This document shows, one piece after another, positions 46,765-54,166 of a stretch of 64,000 nucleotides of DNA. A model generated the notes under the pieces. It was not told where the DNA came from, did not search any database, and saw nothing but the letters and a program-made list of their open reading frames with translations. The position numbers were made by a program, and so were the translations under genes. Position 1 is the stretch's first letter; every line of letters starts with the position of its first letter. Origin of the DNA: Streptomyces collinus Tu 365 (lineage in GTDB: Bacteria; Actinomycetota; Actinomycetes; Streptomycetales; Streptomycetaceae); contig NC_021985.1 of assembly GCF_000444875.1 (NCBI RefSeq), forward strand, positions 6,592,170-6,656,169. The letters are read 5' to 3'.

Positions 46765-47297
46765 GCCAGTCCCCTCTCGCTCAGCAGGGCGTACACCGCG
46801 GCCGCGGACTCCTGCACGCTCTGGTGCTGCGACTCGATCCGCAGCTCGGGTGTCTCGGGCTCCTCGTACGGGTCGTCGACCCCGGTCAGGCCCGACAGCT
46901 CGCCCGCCGCCTGCTTGGCGTACAGCCCCTTCACGTCCCGCACCGAGCACACCTCGACCGGGGTGGCGACGTGGACCTCCAGGTACGGCGTCCCGTTCCC
47001 CTCGTGCCGCTTGCGCACGGCGTCCCGGCTGTCCGCGTACGGCGCGATCACCGGGACCAGCGCCGTGACGCCGTTGCGGGCGAGGAGCTCGGCGACGAAG
47101 CCGATGCGCTGCACGTTGGTGTGCCGGTCCTCGCGGGAGAAGCCGAGGCCCGCCGAGAGGAACTCGCGGATCTCGTCTCCGTCGAGCACCTCGGTCCGCC
47201 GGCCCTCCTCGCGCAGCCGGGCCGCCAGTTCGTGGGCGATGGTGGTCTTGCCGGCGCTCGGCAGACCCGTGAGCCAGACGGTGGCTCCGGTGGTCAC
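46761..47297 (-). CDS. cysC: Adenylylsulfate kinase
   Basis: A 178-residue APS kinase. GTG 47297 is chosen because AGGAG lies 6 bases upstream and TTGATVWLTGLPSAGKTT is the normal N-terminus; ATG 47327, overlapping the cysH stop, is an alternative. P-loop GLPSAGKTT, DGDEIRE, FSREDRHTNVQRIGFVA, PYADSRDAVR and KGLYAKQAAGE are all present. It makes PAPS from APS. Since CysH here has the APS-reductase cysteines, CysC may serve PAPS-dependent sulfation rather than the main reductive route. Confidence 0.95.
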   Translation of the reverse strand: MTTGATVWLTGLPSAGKTTIAHELAARLREEGRRTEVLDGDEIREFLSAGLGFSREDRHTNVQRIGFVAELLARNGVTALVPVIAPYADSRDAVRKRHEGNGTPYLEVHVATPVEVCSVRDVKGLYAKQAAGELSGLTGVDDPYEEPETPELRIESQHQSVQESAAAVYALLSERGLA

Positions 47298-47323
47298 GTG
47301 GTTCTCCTGTGTCTGGTCGGTCC

Positions 47324-48043
47324 TCATCCGTGCAGCCCGCACTCGGTCTTGGCGCGGCCCGCCCAGCGGCCGGCGCGCGCGTCCTCGCCCTCCAGGACCC
47401 GGCGGGTGCAGGGCGCGCAGCCGATGGAGGGGTAGCCGTCCGTCAGCAACGGGTTGGTCAGGACGCCGTGTTCGGCGACGTAGGCGTCCACGTCGTCCTG
47501 GGTCCAGCGGGCGATCGGGGAGATCTTGACCTTCCGCCGCTTCTCGTCCCAGCCGACCACCGGGGTGTTCGCCCGGGTCGGGGACTCGTCGCGGCGCAGG
47601 CCGGTCGCCCAGGCCAGGTAGCCCTTCAGGCCCTCTTCCAGCGGCTGCACCTTGCGCAGCCGGCAGCACAGGTCGGGGTCGCGGTCGTGCAGCTTCGGGC
47701 CGTACTGCGCGTCCTGCTCGGCGACGGTCTGCCGCGGGGTGAGGGTGATGACGTTGACGTCCATCACGGCCTCGACGGCGTCCCGGGTGCCGATGGTCTC
47801 CGGGAAGTGGTAGCCGGTGTCGAGGAAGACGACGTCCACGGGGGCGTCCTCCCGGCGCACGCGCGAGGCCAGGTGGGCGACCACGGCGTCCTCCATGGAG
47901 GAGGTGACGCAGAACCGCGCCCCGAAGGTGTCGACCGCCCAGCGCAGGATCTCCAGGGCGGGGGCGTCCTCCAGGTCCCGGCCGGCCTGCTCCGCGAGGG
48001 CCTTCAACTCCTCGTCCGTGCGCTCTGACTGAGCCGTCGTCAT
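47324..48043 (-). CDS. cysH: APS/PAPS reductase, iron-sulfur type
   Basis: A 239-residue reductase from ATG 48043, with GGAGGGG 9 bases upstream. It has VTSSMEDAV in the PP-loop position, FLDTGYHFPET and TPRQTVAEQDAQYG. The cysteine pairs DLCCRLRK and GCAPCTRR are the CC...CxxC set that binds a 4Fe-4S cluster, the mark of bacterial APS reductases. The C-terminal KTECGLHG holds the catalytic Cys. It reduces APS to sulfite for the sulfite reductase encoded upstream. ATG overlaps the stop of the small Zn-ribbon gene. Confidence 0.95.
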   Translation of the reverse strand: MTTAQSERTDEELKALAEQAGRDLEDAPALEILRWAVDTFGARFCVTSSMEDAVVAHLASRVRREDAPVDVVFLDTGYHFPETIGTRDAVEAVMDVNVITLTPRQTVAEQDAQYGPKLHDRDPDLCCRLRKVQPLEEGLKGYLAWATGLRRDESPTRANTPVVGWDEKRRKVKISPIARWTQDDVDAYVAEHGVLTNPLLTDGYPSIGCAPCTRRVLEGEDARAGRWAGRAKTECGLHG

Positions 48044-48222
48044 ATCGAGTCGTCCCCTCCGTTGTCGGCTCGCCTCAGGCCCCGGGCGAGCAGCCCGAGG
48101 AACTTCAGCTGGAAGGCGCGGTTGCACGCCCCGCACTCCCACGCGCCGTGGCCCTGCTCGCCCGGGCGCAGGTCCTCGTCGCCGCAGTAGGGGCAGTGGA
48201 ACGGCGCGGCCCGCTCGCTCAT
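48040..48222 (-). CDS. 60-residue zinc-ribbon protein in cys operon
   Basis: A 60-residue protein with two CxxC pairs (HCPYCGDED at 9-17 and WECGACNRAF at 28-37), a rubredoxin-like zinc ribbon. Both ends overlap neighbours as ATGA (sulfite reductase stop and cysH start), so it is firmly within the operon. Small proteins in this position recur beside actinobacterial sulfite reductase genes, but I know of no demonstrated function. An electron-transfer or assembly role for the reductases is possible. Confidence 0.8.
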   Translation of the reverse strand: MSERAAPFHCPYCGDEDLRPGEQGHGAWECGACNRAFQLKFLGLLARGLRRADNGGDDSI

Positions 48223-49919
48223 GACAGCGCCTCCTCGGAGGCGCGGGCCGCCCAGGTCGCGAACCGTTCGCCGTCCTCGCGTTCGGCCTGGTAGCGCTTG
48301 AGGACCCGCTCGATGTAGTCGGGCAGTTCCTTCGAGGTGACCTTCAGGCCGCGCACCTTGCGGCCGAAGCCGGCCTCGAGGCCCAGCGCCCCGCCCAGGT
48401 GCACCTGGTAGCCCTCGACCTGCTCGCCGTCGTCGCCGAGGACGAGCTGGCCCTTGAGACCGATGTCCGCGACCTGGATGCGGGCGCAGGCGTTCGGGCA
48501 GCCGTTGAGGTTGATGGTGATCGGCTGGTCGAAGTCCGGCAGGCGGCGCTCGAGTTCGTCGATGAGCTGGGAGCCGCGCTCCTTGGTCTCGACGATGGCG
48601 AGCTTGCAGAACTCGATGCCGGTGCACGCCATGGTGCCGCGCCGGAAGGAGGACGGCCGGGCGGTGAGGTCCAGCGCCTCCAGGCCCTCGACCAGCGAGT
48701 CGACCTGCTCCTCCGCGACGTCGAGGATGATCATCTTCTGCTCGACGGTGGTCCGGACGCGGCCCGAGCCGTGCGCCTCGGCCAGCTCGGCGACCTTGGT
48801 GAGGGTGGTGCCGTCGACCCGGCCGACGCGCGGGGCGAAACCGACGTAGTAGCGGCCGTCCAGCTGCCGGTGCACGCCGACGTGGTCGCGCCACTGCTGG
48901 ACCGGCTGCTCGGGGGCGGGCCCGTCGATCAGCCTGCGGCCGCCGAGGTACTCGTCCTCCAGCACCCGGCGGAACTTCTCCGCGCCCCAGTCGGCGACGA
49001 GGAACTTCAGCCGGGCCCGGTTGCGCAGCCGGCGGTAGCCGTAGTCCCGGAAGATCGAGATCACGCCCTCGTAGACGTCCGGGACCTCGTCCAGCGGGAC
49101 CCACGCGCCGAGACGGACGCCCAGCTTGGGGTTGGTGGACAGACCGCCGCCCACCCACACGTCGAAGCCCGGGCCGTGCTCGGGGTGCCGTACGCCGACG
49201 AACGCCACGTCGTTGATCTCGTGCACCACGTCCAGCACGGGCGAGCCGGAGATGGCCGTCTTGAACTTGCGCGGCAGGTTCGAGTACGCCTTGTTGTTCA
49301 GGACCCGGCGCTTCATCTCCTCCAGCGCCGGGGTGGCGTCGATGATCTCGTCCTCGGCGATGCCGGCGACCGGCGAGCCGATCATCACGCGCGGGGTGTC
49401 GCCGCAGGCGGTGACCGTCGACAGGCCCACGCCCTCCAGCCGCTCCCAGATCGCCGGCACGTCCTCGATCCGGATCCAGTGGTACTGGACGTTCTGCCGG
49501 TCGGTGATGTCCGCGGTGCCGCGCGCGAACTCCTGGGAGATCTCGCCGATCACCCGCAGCTGCCGCGTCGTGAGCGCGCCGCCGTCGATCCGGACGCGCA
49601 GCATGAAGTACTCGTCGTCCAGTTCCTCCGGCTCCAGGACCGCGGTCTTGCCGCCGTCGATCCCGGGCTTGCGCTGGGTGTAGAGGCCCCACCAGCGCAT
49701 CCGGCCGCGCAGGTCGCTGGGGTCGATCGAGTCGAATCCGCGCTTGGAGTAGATCGTCTCAATGCGTGTCCGCACATTGAGACCGTCGTCGTCCTTCTTG
49801 ACCTGCTCGTTCCCGTTCAGCGGGGTGAAGTGGCCCGCGGCCCACTGGCCCTCGCCGCGGTGACGGCTCACCTTGCGGCGGGGCGCTGAGGCGGCTGGGT
49901 TCTGCGGGGTGGCGGCCAT
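48219..49919 (-). CDS. sir: Ferredoxin-dependent sulfite reductase
   Basis: A 566-residue sirohaem/4Fe-4S reductase from ATG 49919, with GAAGGACG upstream. It has two repeats of the nitrite/sulfite reductase half-domain: DRQNVQYHWIRIEDVP and ACGDTPRVMIGSPVAG in the first, PITINLNGCPNACARIQVADIG in the second. The cluster cysteines are TACTGIEFC and NGCPNAC. It reduces sulfite to sulfide with six electrons from ferredoxin. Nitrite reductase annotation is common for relatives, but the cys operon points to sulfite. The sirohaem iron chelatase is the last gene of the same operon. Confidence 0.94.
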   Translation of the reverse strand: MAATPQNPAASAPRRKVSRHRGEGQWAAGHFTPLNGNEQVKKDDDGLNVRTRIETIYSKRGFDSIDPSDLRGRMRWWGLYTQRKPGIDGGKTAVLEPEELDDEYFMLRVRIDGGALTTRQLRVIGEISQEFARGTADITDRQNVQYHWIRIEDVPAIWERLEGVGLSTVTACGDTPRVMIGSPVAGIAEDEIIDATPALEEMKRRVLNNKAYSNLPRKFKTAISGSPVLDVVHEINDVAFVGVRHPEHGPGFDVWVGGGLSTNPKLGVRLGAWVPLDEVPDVYEGVISIFRDYGYRRLRNRARLKFLVADWGAEKFRRVLEDEYLGGRRLIDGPAPEQPVQQWRDHVGVHRQLDGRYYVGFAPRVGRVDGTTLTKVAELAEAHGSGRVRTTVEQKMIILDVAEEQVDSLVEGLEALDLTARPSSFRRGTMACTGIEFCKLAIVETKERGSQLIDELERRLPDFDQPITINLNGCPNACARIQVADIGLKGQLVLGDDGEQVEGYQVHLGGALGLEAGFGRKVRGLKVTSKELPDYIERVLKRYQAEREDGERFATWAARASEEALS

Positions 49920-50056
49920 GGTTCTACGTCCTTCGGACAGGCTGCGGACAGGCGGAAAGCGGCACTGACCTGCGCATACGCGAGCATGTGGGCATGCGTG
50001 CGCGTCCTTGCGCAGCAGGCAGGCGGGGAAAGGGGGGTGCGGCGGTGCCGGTGCGG

Positions 50057-50140
50057 TCAGCTCGCCGGACAGATGGCGCTGGACATGCGGCCGAGGTCGA
50101 CGTGCCGCCGACTCACCAAGGCAATTCCAGTTCCAGGCAT
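50057..50140 (-). CDS. Cys-operon leader peptide
   Basis: A 27-codon ORF upstream of the sulfite reductase gene: ATG 50140, then PGTGI, ALVSRRHVDLGRMSSAIC, PAS and stop. The SRRHVDLGRxSSAIC core is the one seen in the family annotated as putative leader peptide before sulfur genes in Streptomyces. A Cys codon three residues from the end would let ribosomes sense Cys-tRNA and control the downstream operon. About 140 bases lie between its stop and the sulfite reductase start. A second candidate uORF with two Cys codons lies at 49924-49995. Confidence 0.7.
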   Translation of the reverse strand: MPGTGIALVSRRHVDLGRMSSAICPAS

Positions 50141-50162
50141 GGCGGAAGCCTGGCACGGCGAT

Positions 50163-50177
50163 CTGGACACAGTCCAG
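50163..50177. promoter_or_regulatory. Inverted repeat operator in cys promoter
   Basis: CTGGAC-N3-GTCCAG, a perfect 6-3-6 inverted repeat. On the minus strand it lies between TTGGAT and CAGATC, which could be -35 and -10 boxes 16 bases apart, 20-35 bases upstream of the leader peptide ATG. It is well placed for a repressor of the sulfur operon. Confidence 0.5.
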
Positions 50178-50193
50178 CTTTATCCAAAATGCG

Positions 50194-50228
50194 GACACCC
50201 TTGTCCCGAAGTGTGGGACAAGGGTGTC
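50194..50228. terminator. Perfect 14-bp hairpin after GNAT gene
   Basis: GACACCCTTGTCCC (50194-50207) and its exact complement (50215-50228) flank a 7-base loop. It lies 53 bases after the stop of the GNAT gene and just upstream of the cys promoter. Most likely a terminator insulating the cys operon; a regulator site is an alternative. Confidence 0.7.
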
Positions 50229-50280
50229 GTCGGTCACATGCCGCCCGGGACGGCTCGGCCAGACGGCTCGCCGGGGCAGG

Positions 50281-50853
50281 TCAGGCGGGGTACGCGCCGG
50301 GCCAGGGGCCGGGGGTGGCCACCACGGCCTCCACCTCCACCTTGGTGTCGAACAGGGTGAAGCCCCGGCGCAGGTAGTTGTCCATCGCGAACTCGCCGTC
50401 CTTGCTGCACGTGTGCAGCCACACCCGCTTCGTCGGCGTCAGCTCCGCCCACCGCTCGGCCAGGTCCCAGGCACGGGCCGCGCCGTACGACAGCAGGTGC
50501 CCGCCGATGCGGCGGCCGCGGAAGGCCGGGATCAGTCCGAAGTAGACGATCTCCACCGCGCCGTCGTCCTGCGGCTCCAGCTCGACGTACCCGGCGGGCG
50601 TGCCCCGGTCGTAGGCGACCCACGTCTCCACGCCCGGCCGGTCCAGCTGGCGCTGCCACCGCGCGTAGTCCCAGCCGAGCCGGTCCGTCCAGCGGATGTC
50701 ACCGCCGACGGAGGCGTACAGGAAGCGGCTGAACTCCGGGGAGGGGACCTCCGCGCGGACGATCCGCACGTCGCCGTCGGGGGCGGCGGCCGGCAGGAGG
50801 TCGGCCGGCGAGGTCTGTTCCAGGGACCAGGTCGTGACAGGGGCGCTGCTCAT
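50281..50853 (-). CDS. GNAT family N-acetyltransferase
   Basis: A 190-residue acetyltransferase. The acetyl-CoA site is IVYFGLIPAFRGRRIGGHLLSYGAARAW, the Q/RxxGxG/A equivalent. VWLHTCSKDGEFAMDNYLRRGF is the family's C-terminal signature for the subgroup, with a Tyr in the general-acid region. The acceptor is unknown. Not operonic with the cys genes, given the hairpin between. Confidence 0.88.
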   Translation of the reverse strand: MSSAPVTTWSLEQTSPADLLPAAAPDGDVRIVRAEVPSPEFSRFLYASVGGDIRWTDRLGWDYARWQRQLDRPGVETWVAYDRGTPAGYVELEPQDDGAVEIVYFGLIPAFRGRRIGGHLLSYGAARAWDLAERWAELTPTKRVWLHTCSKDGEFAMDNYLRRGFTLFDTKVEVEAVVATPGPWPGAYPA

Positions 50854-50931
50854 GCGGGCCAGGGAATCATCCCGTCCGCCCGTCTGTCGATCCGCGGCCC
50901 GCCCGGCGGGCCACCCCCCGGTTCGGTCCGG

Positions 50932-52275
50932 TCAGTCCAGCGTCCGGTCCAGCGCGGCCAGCGGCAGCGCGAACAGCATCCGCCGGGACAGGGACCAGAC
51001 CTCGCCCGTCTCCTGCCAGTAAGACAGCGCCCCCGGGCCCTGGGCCCAGCAGCGGTGGGAGGCGTCCGAGCCGCAGCGGTCCGCCTTCGCGCCCTTGCGG
51101 TCCTGCCGCCAGAGGCCGCCGTGACCGTCGGTGTCCCCGCCGTTCGCGGACACGTGTCCCACATACCAGGACGGGCCGGCCGCCCCGGGCCGCCGGTACG
51201 ACAGCACGCCCCGGATCCCGGTCGCCCGGGTGCGGTAGGCCTCGACCGGGTCCACCCGCCCGGCGGCGCCGGTGGCGAGCAGTCCCTCGCGGGCGGGGTC
51301 GGTGCTGAACGCGTACCGCCACAGCCGTGCGCGCCGCTCGCTGCCCGGGGCCGTCCACTCGGCCGCCACCAGGCTGTCGGGCGCGGTGCCGCGGTCCAGG
51401 GACAGCCCGGCCGGGCAGGGCGGCCCCGAGGCGCCGCAGCGGCCGGCGGTGAAGCGGTAGGAGCCCACGGCGGGCATCACGTACCGGTACCCGCCGCCCG
51501 ACCAGCCGCCGTGCACGCGGCCGATCGCGGCCCGGTCGGCGGTGGTGCGCTGGATGCGGTCGAGGTCGTAGACGTAGAGCGCGTCGGCGCTGCCGCCGCG
51601 CGTGGTGACCAGCAGCTTGTCCTGGTACCAGACCATCCCGGAGACCCCGGAGGCCAGAGCGCGGTAGTCGCGGCCGCCCTCGACCGGCACCACCAGGAGC
51701 ACCCAGCGGTAGACGGGGTGCCGCGGGTCGTCGGCGTCGACGAACGCGACCCTGGCCAGGCCCCGCTCGGCGGCGGGCCCGGTGGCGGTGTCATGGGTCC
51801 AGCCGGTGAGGATCACACGGTGGCTGCCCCAGACGCCGTCGTCGTCGGCGTCCCCCGAGGTGGTGACCGAGGCCGGCTGCCAGGCGGTGTCCGCGGTGTC
51901 GGCCCGGTCCCAGCAGTAGGCGCGGGTGACGGCCGGGGCGACGGGCAGGGTCTCGCGGTCCTCGGAACCGCAGCCGGCGCCCTGGCGCAGCGAGCGGTCG
52001 GCGCTGCGCAGTACGGCGTCCACGCCGACCGGGCGGCCCATGGAGGCGGCGAGCCGGTTCAGGGTGCGGGCGGGCACGAGGTGCTCGCGCAGCCGCAGCG
52101 GGGCGGTGTCCGCCCGGGAGGTCAGCGGCCGCAGCGCGCCGGGGTTCGCGGCGACGGTGGCCTGAGAGGCGCTGATCAGGGTGGCGGTCGCGGTGAGCGC
52201 CAGCGCGGCCCCGGCGAGGACCGCGCGCAGAGCCGCGCCCCGCCTGCGTCTGCGGTGTCTGCCGCGTTGCTTCAT
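50932..52275 (-). CDS. Exported protein of unknown function
   Basis: A 447-residue exported protein from ATG 52275, with GGGAGGAG upstream. It has a very basic start (KQRGRHRRRRRG) then a hydrophobic segment (AVLAGAALALTATATLI), a signal peptide or anchor. The outer part contains repeated Trp/Tyr-Gly motifs (YRWVLLVVPVEGG, LYVYDLDRI, LWRYAFSTDP), which suggest a beta-propeller-like or sandwich fold, and several Cys that could pair (CPAG, CGSD, RCW). No catalytic motif or family was recognised. It appears to be transcribed alone. Confidence 0.7.
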   Translation of the reverse strand: MKQRGRHRRRRRGAALRAVLAGAALALTATATLISASQATVAANPGALRPLTSRADTAPLRLREHLVPARTLNRLAASMGRPVGVDAVLRSADRSLRQGAGCGSEDRETLPVAPAVTRAYCWDRADTADTAWQPASVTTSGDADDDGVWGSHRVILTGWTHDTATGPAAERGLARVAFVDADDPRHPVYRWVLLVVPVEGGRDYRALASGVSGMVWYQDKLLVTTRGGSADALYVYDLDRIQRTTADRAAIGRVHGGWSGGGYRYVMPAVGSYRFTAGRCGASGPPCPAGLSLDRGTAPDSLVAAEWTAPGSERRARLWRYAFSTDPAREGLLATGAAGRVDPVEAYRTRATGIRGVLSYRRPGAAGPSWYVGHVSANGGDTDGHGGLWRQDRKGAKADRCGSDASHRCWAQGPGALSYWQETGEVWSLSRRMLFALPLAALDRTLD

Positions 52276-52498
52276 GTCTCCTCCCGAGCGGGCCAACTGC
52301 GCCTGGTGGTCCGTGAGTTGACCAAGGAGCAGGTGGGGAGGCCCATAGGGATGCTACGGCAGTAACGGGCGCCGTGGGGCCAAGACCCGCAAATATGCGG
52401 AAGGCACGCGCACGGAACGGACCGCCCCGCACACCCCTCCGCCCGCGCCTCGGGCCGCACCTCGGCCCGCCCCTCGGGCCGCCCCTGCGCCCGTCCCG

Positions 52499-53794
52499 TC
52501 AGCCGGCCCCGGCCCCGGCCGTCGCCCTGCGCCGCGCGACCGCCGGTGCCGTCGAGCGGGGCAGCAGGTCGCGCGGGTCCTCGGGCAGCAGCACCTCGAC
52601 CTCCGCGTCCTCCCGGAAGCGGTAGGGCCGGTGGCGCAGAACCTCCCCCAGATAGCGGCGGATCCGGGACATCTCCGCCCGTACGGTGACCGTGCGGGAC
52701 GGATCGCCGAACAGGTCCTCGGCGAGTGCCGCCGCACCGCGCCCCGTGCGGTGTTCGGCCAGCAGGTACAGCAACTCCGCGTGCCGGGGGCTGAGTTCCC
52801 GGGACCAGGAGCCGGCGGTCCCCGTCACCGTCACCGAAGTGCGGCCCGCCCGGCCCAGATCCAGCTCGACCCTCAGGCCGGTGGCCGGCGGCGGTTCCTC
52901 GGCGGCACGCAGCAGCCAGCCGCCGGCCAGCGGCTCCACCGCGCAGGTGCCGAGCGCGGGCAGCCGGTGCGCGCCCGGCGTCAGCGACCTGGGCAGCGAC
53001 ACGCGCCGCACGTACGGCATCCCCGTGACGGCCGCCGTCCAGCCGTCCCGGTCCACCGCCAGCGCCCCGCCGTCCAGCCGGGCCAGTATCGGCGCCGCCA
53101 CCGCCCGCAGCCCCTCCAGGGAGTCCCGGTGCAGTTCCCGCAGCCGGGCCTCGGCGAGCCTGGCCACCGCGTCCACCCAGGCGAGCGTCGCCGGATGCAT
53201 GGTCTCCAGCGGGCCGCTGACGTCCACCACGCCCAGGAGGCTGCCGTCCCGGGGATCGGTGATCGGGGCGCCCGCGCAGGTCCAGGAGGTGTGGGTGCGC
53301 ACGAAGTGCTCACCGGCGAAGACCTGCACGGGCCGGCGCACGACCGCGGCCGTGCCCACGCCGTTGGTGCCGACGACGTCTTCGCGCCAGTCGGCCCCGA
53401 GTTCGAACCCGAGCCCGTCGGCCTTGCGCAGCACCGCGGGGGAGCCCTCCCGCCACAGGACGCGTCCCTCGGCGTCCGCGACCACCATGATGTGCGCGTC
53501 GGCGTCCGCGACCGAAAGCAGCCCCTGCCGCAGCACGGGCAGCACCCGCCCGAGCGGCGACTCCTCCCGTCTGCGCCGCACCTCCTCGGCCGACAGCGGC
53601 CGGGACCGCACGTCGCGGTCGGGGTCGACGCCGCCGCGCAGCATCCGCCCCCAGGACTGCTCGATCACCGGGCGCGGCGCGATCCGCGCACGTCGTCCGG
53701 ACAGCGTCGCCTCGCGCACCTGGTGCAGCACCCGCGCCGCCTGCGCCGCGTCCACGGCGGCCAGGCGCGCCACGTTCACCGGCGGGTTCACCAC
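52499..53794 (-). CDS. GAF-domain transcriptional regulator
   Basis: 431 residues from GTG 53794 (GTG 53791 is equally possible; GGGAGG lies upstream). The N-terminal part (RPVIEQSWGRMLRGGVDPD) and the GAF region at ~90-230 (HIMVVADAEGRVLWREGS, DVVGTNGVGTAAV) match AcoR-like activators. In place of the sigma-54 ATPase and Fis domain, the C-terminus (~330-410, ELSPRHAELLYLLAEHRTGRG, RAEMSRIRRYLGEVL) is a winged-helix output, as usual in actinobacteria. The ligand is unknown. Relatives often sit beside aldehyde or alcohol dehydrogenase genes; here the neighbour is an acyl-CoA dehydrogenase. Confidence 0.8.
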   Translation of the reverse strand: MVNPPVNVARLAAVDAAQAARVLHQVREATLSGRRARIAPRPVIEQSWGRMLRGGVDPDRDVRSRPLSAEEVRRRREESPLGRVLPVLRQGLLSVADADAHIMVVADAEGRVLWREGSPAVLRKADGLGFELGADWREDVVGTNGVGTAAVVRRPVQVFAGEHFVRTHTSWTCAGAPITDPRDGSLLGVVDVSGPLETMHPATLAWVDAVARLAEARLRELHRDSLEGLRAVAAPILARLDGGALAVDRDGWTAAVTGMPYVRRVSLPRSLTPGAHRLPALGTCAVEPLAGGWLLRAAEEPPPATGLRVELDLGRAGRTSVTVTGTAGSWSRELSPRHAELLYLLAEHRTGRGAAALAEDLFGDPSRTVTVRAEMSRIRRYLGEVLRHRPYRFREDAEVEVLLPEDPRDLLPRSTAPAVARRRATAGAGAG

Positions 53795-53827
53795 TGGGGT
53801 CCTCCCGGGAAAAGGCATCGAACACAA

Positions 53828-54166
53828 CTGTCAAGCCGTCCGGGCGGCGGTTTCCGGTCCGGCCGTGCCTCCCATAGTGCCGTCCGGCACGGGCCGGAGG
53901 CACGCACTCCGTCCACCGTCACCGACAAGTTGCAACCCCCTGCAACCCTGGCGATTCACCCGCCAGTGGCCGAGACTTGACCACGACGCCGCCCCCGGGC
54001 GGCGTTTCGTGCCCTTCAACGGGCCCATGAGGCGGGGGTGGTGCCGTGTCGGCGCAGCACCACCCCCAGCCGCAAGCAGTCCAGCCGCAGACGCTCCGGC
54101 CGCCGGCCCCCGGCAGGCACGCGCCCCGGGCAGGCGCCCGCCCTCCGCAGGGACCCGCGCCGCCGC
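53828..54166. other. Intergenic region with terminator
   Basis: A 340-bp gap between the AidB-like gene's stop and the upstream ATG (53827) of the regulator's open frame. I see no gene. It holds a short GC hairpin at 53986-54005 (ACGCCGCCC/GGGCGGCGT followed by TTCGT) and the stronger terminator listed separately. The regulator's promoter should lie near 53800-53930, where GC falls slightly. Confidence 0.5.
54034..54067. terminator. Terminator after acyl-CoA dehydrogenase
   Basis: An 11-bp perfect inverted repeat GGGGGTGGTGC/GCACCACCCCC with a 12-base loop, 100 bases past the stop of the AidB-like gene on the minus strand. Confidence 0.65.

Noticed and set aside
48219..50237. Longer sulfite reductase starting at 50237
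   Set aside because: The extension runs through the leader peptide and promoter region in a different frame use. ATG 49919 has a good ribosome site and the normal N-terminus.
53986..54005. GC hairpin as a plus-strand terminator
   Set aside because: No plus-strand gene ends upstream of it, so it is only noted within the intergenic entry.
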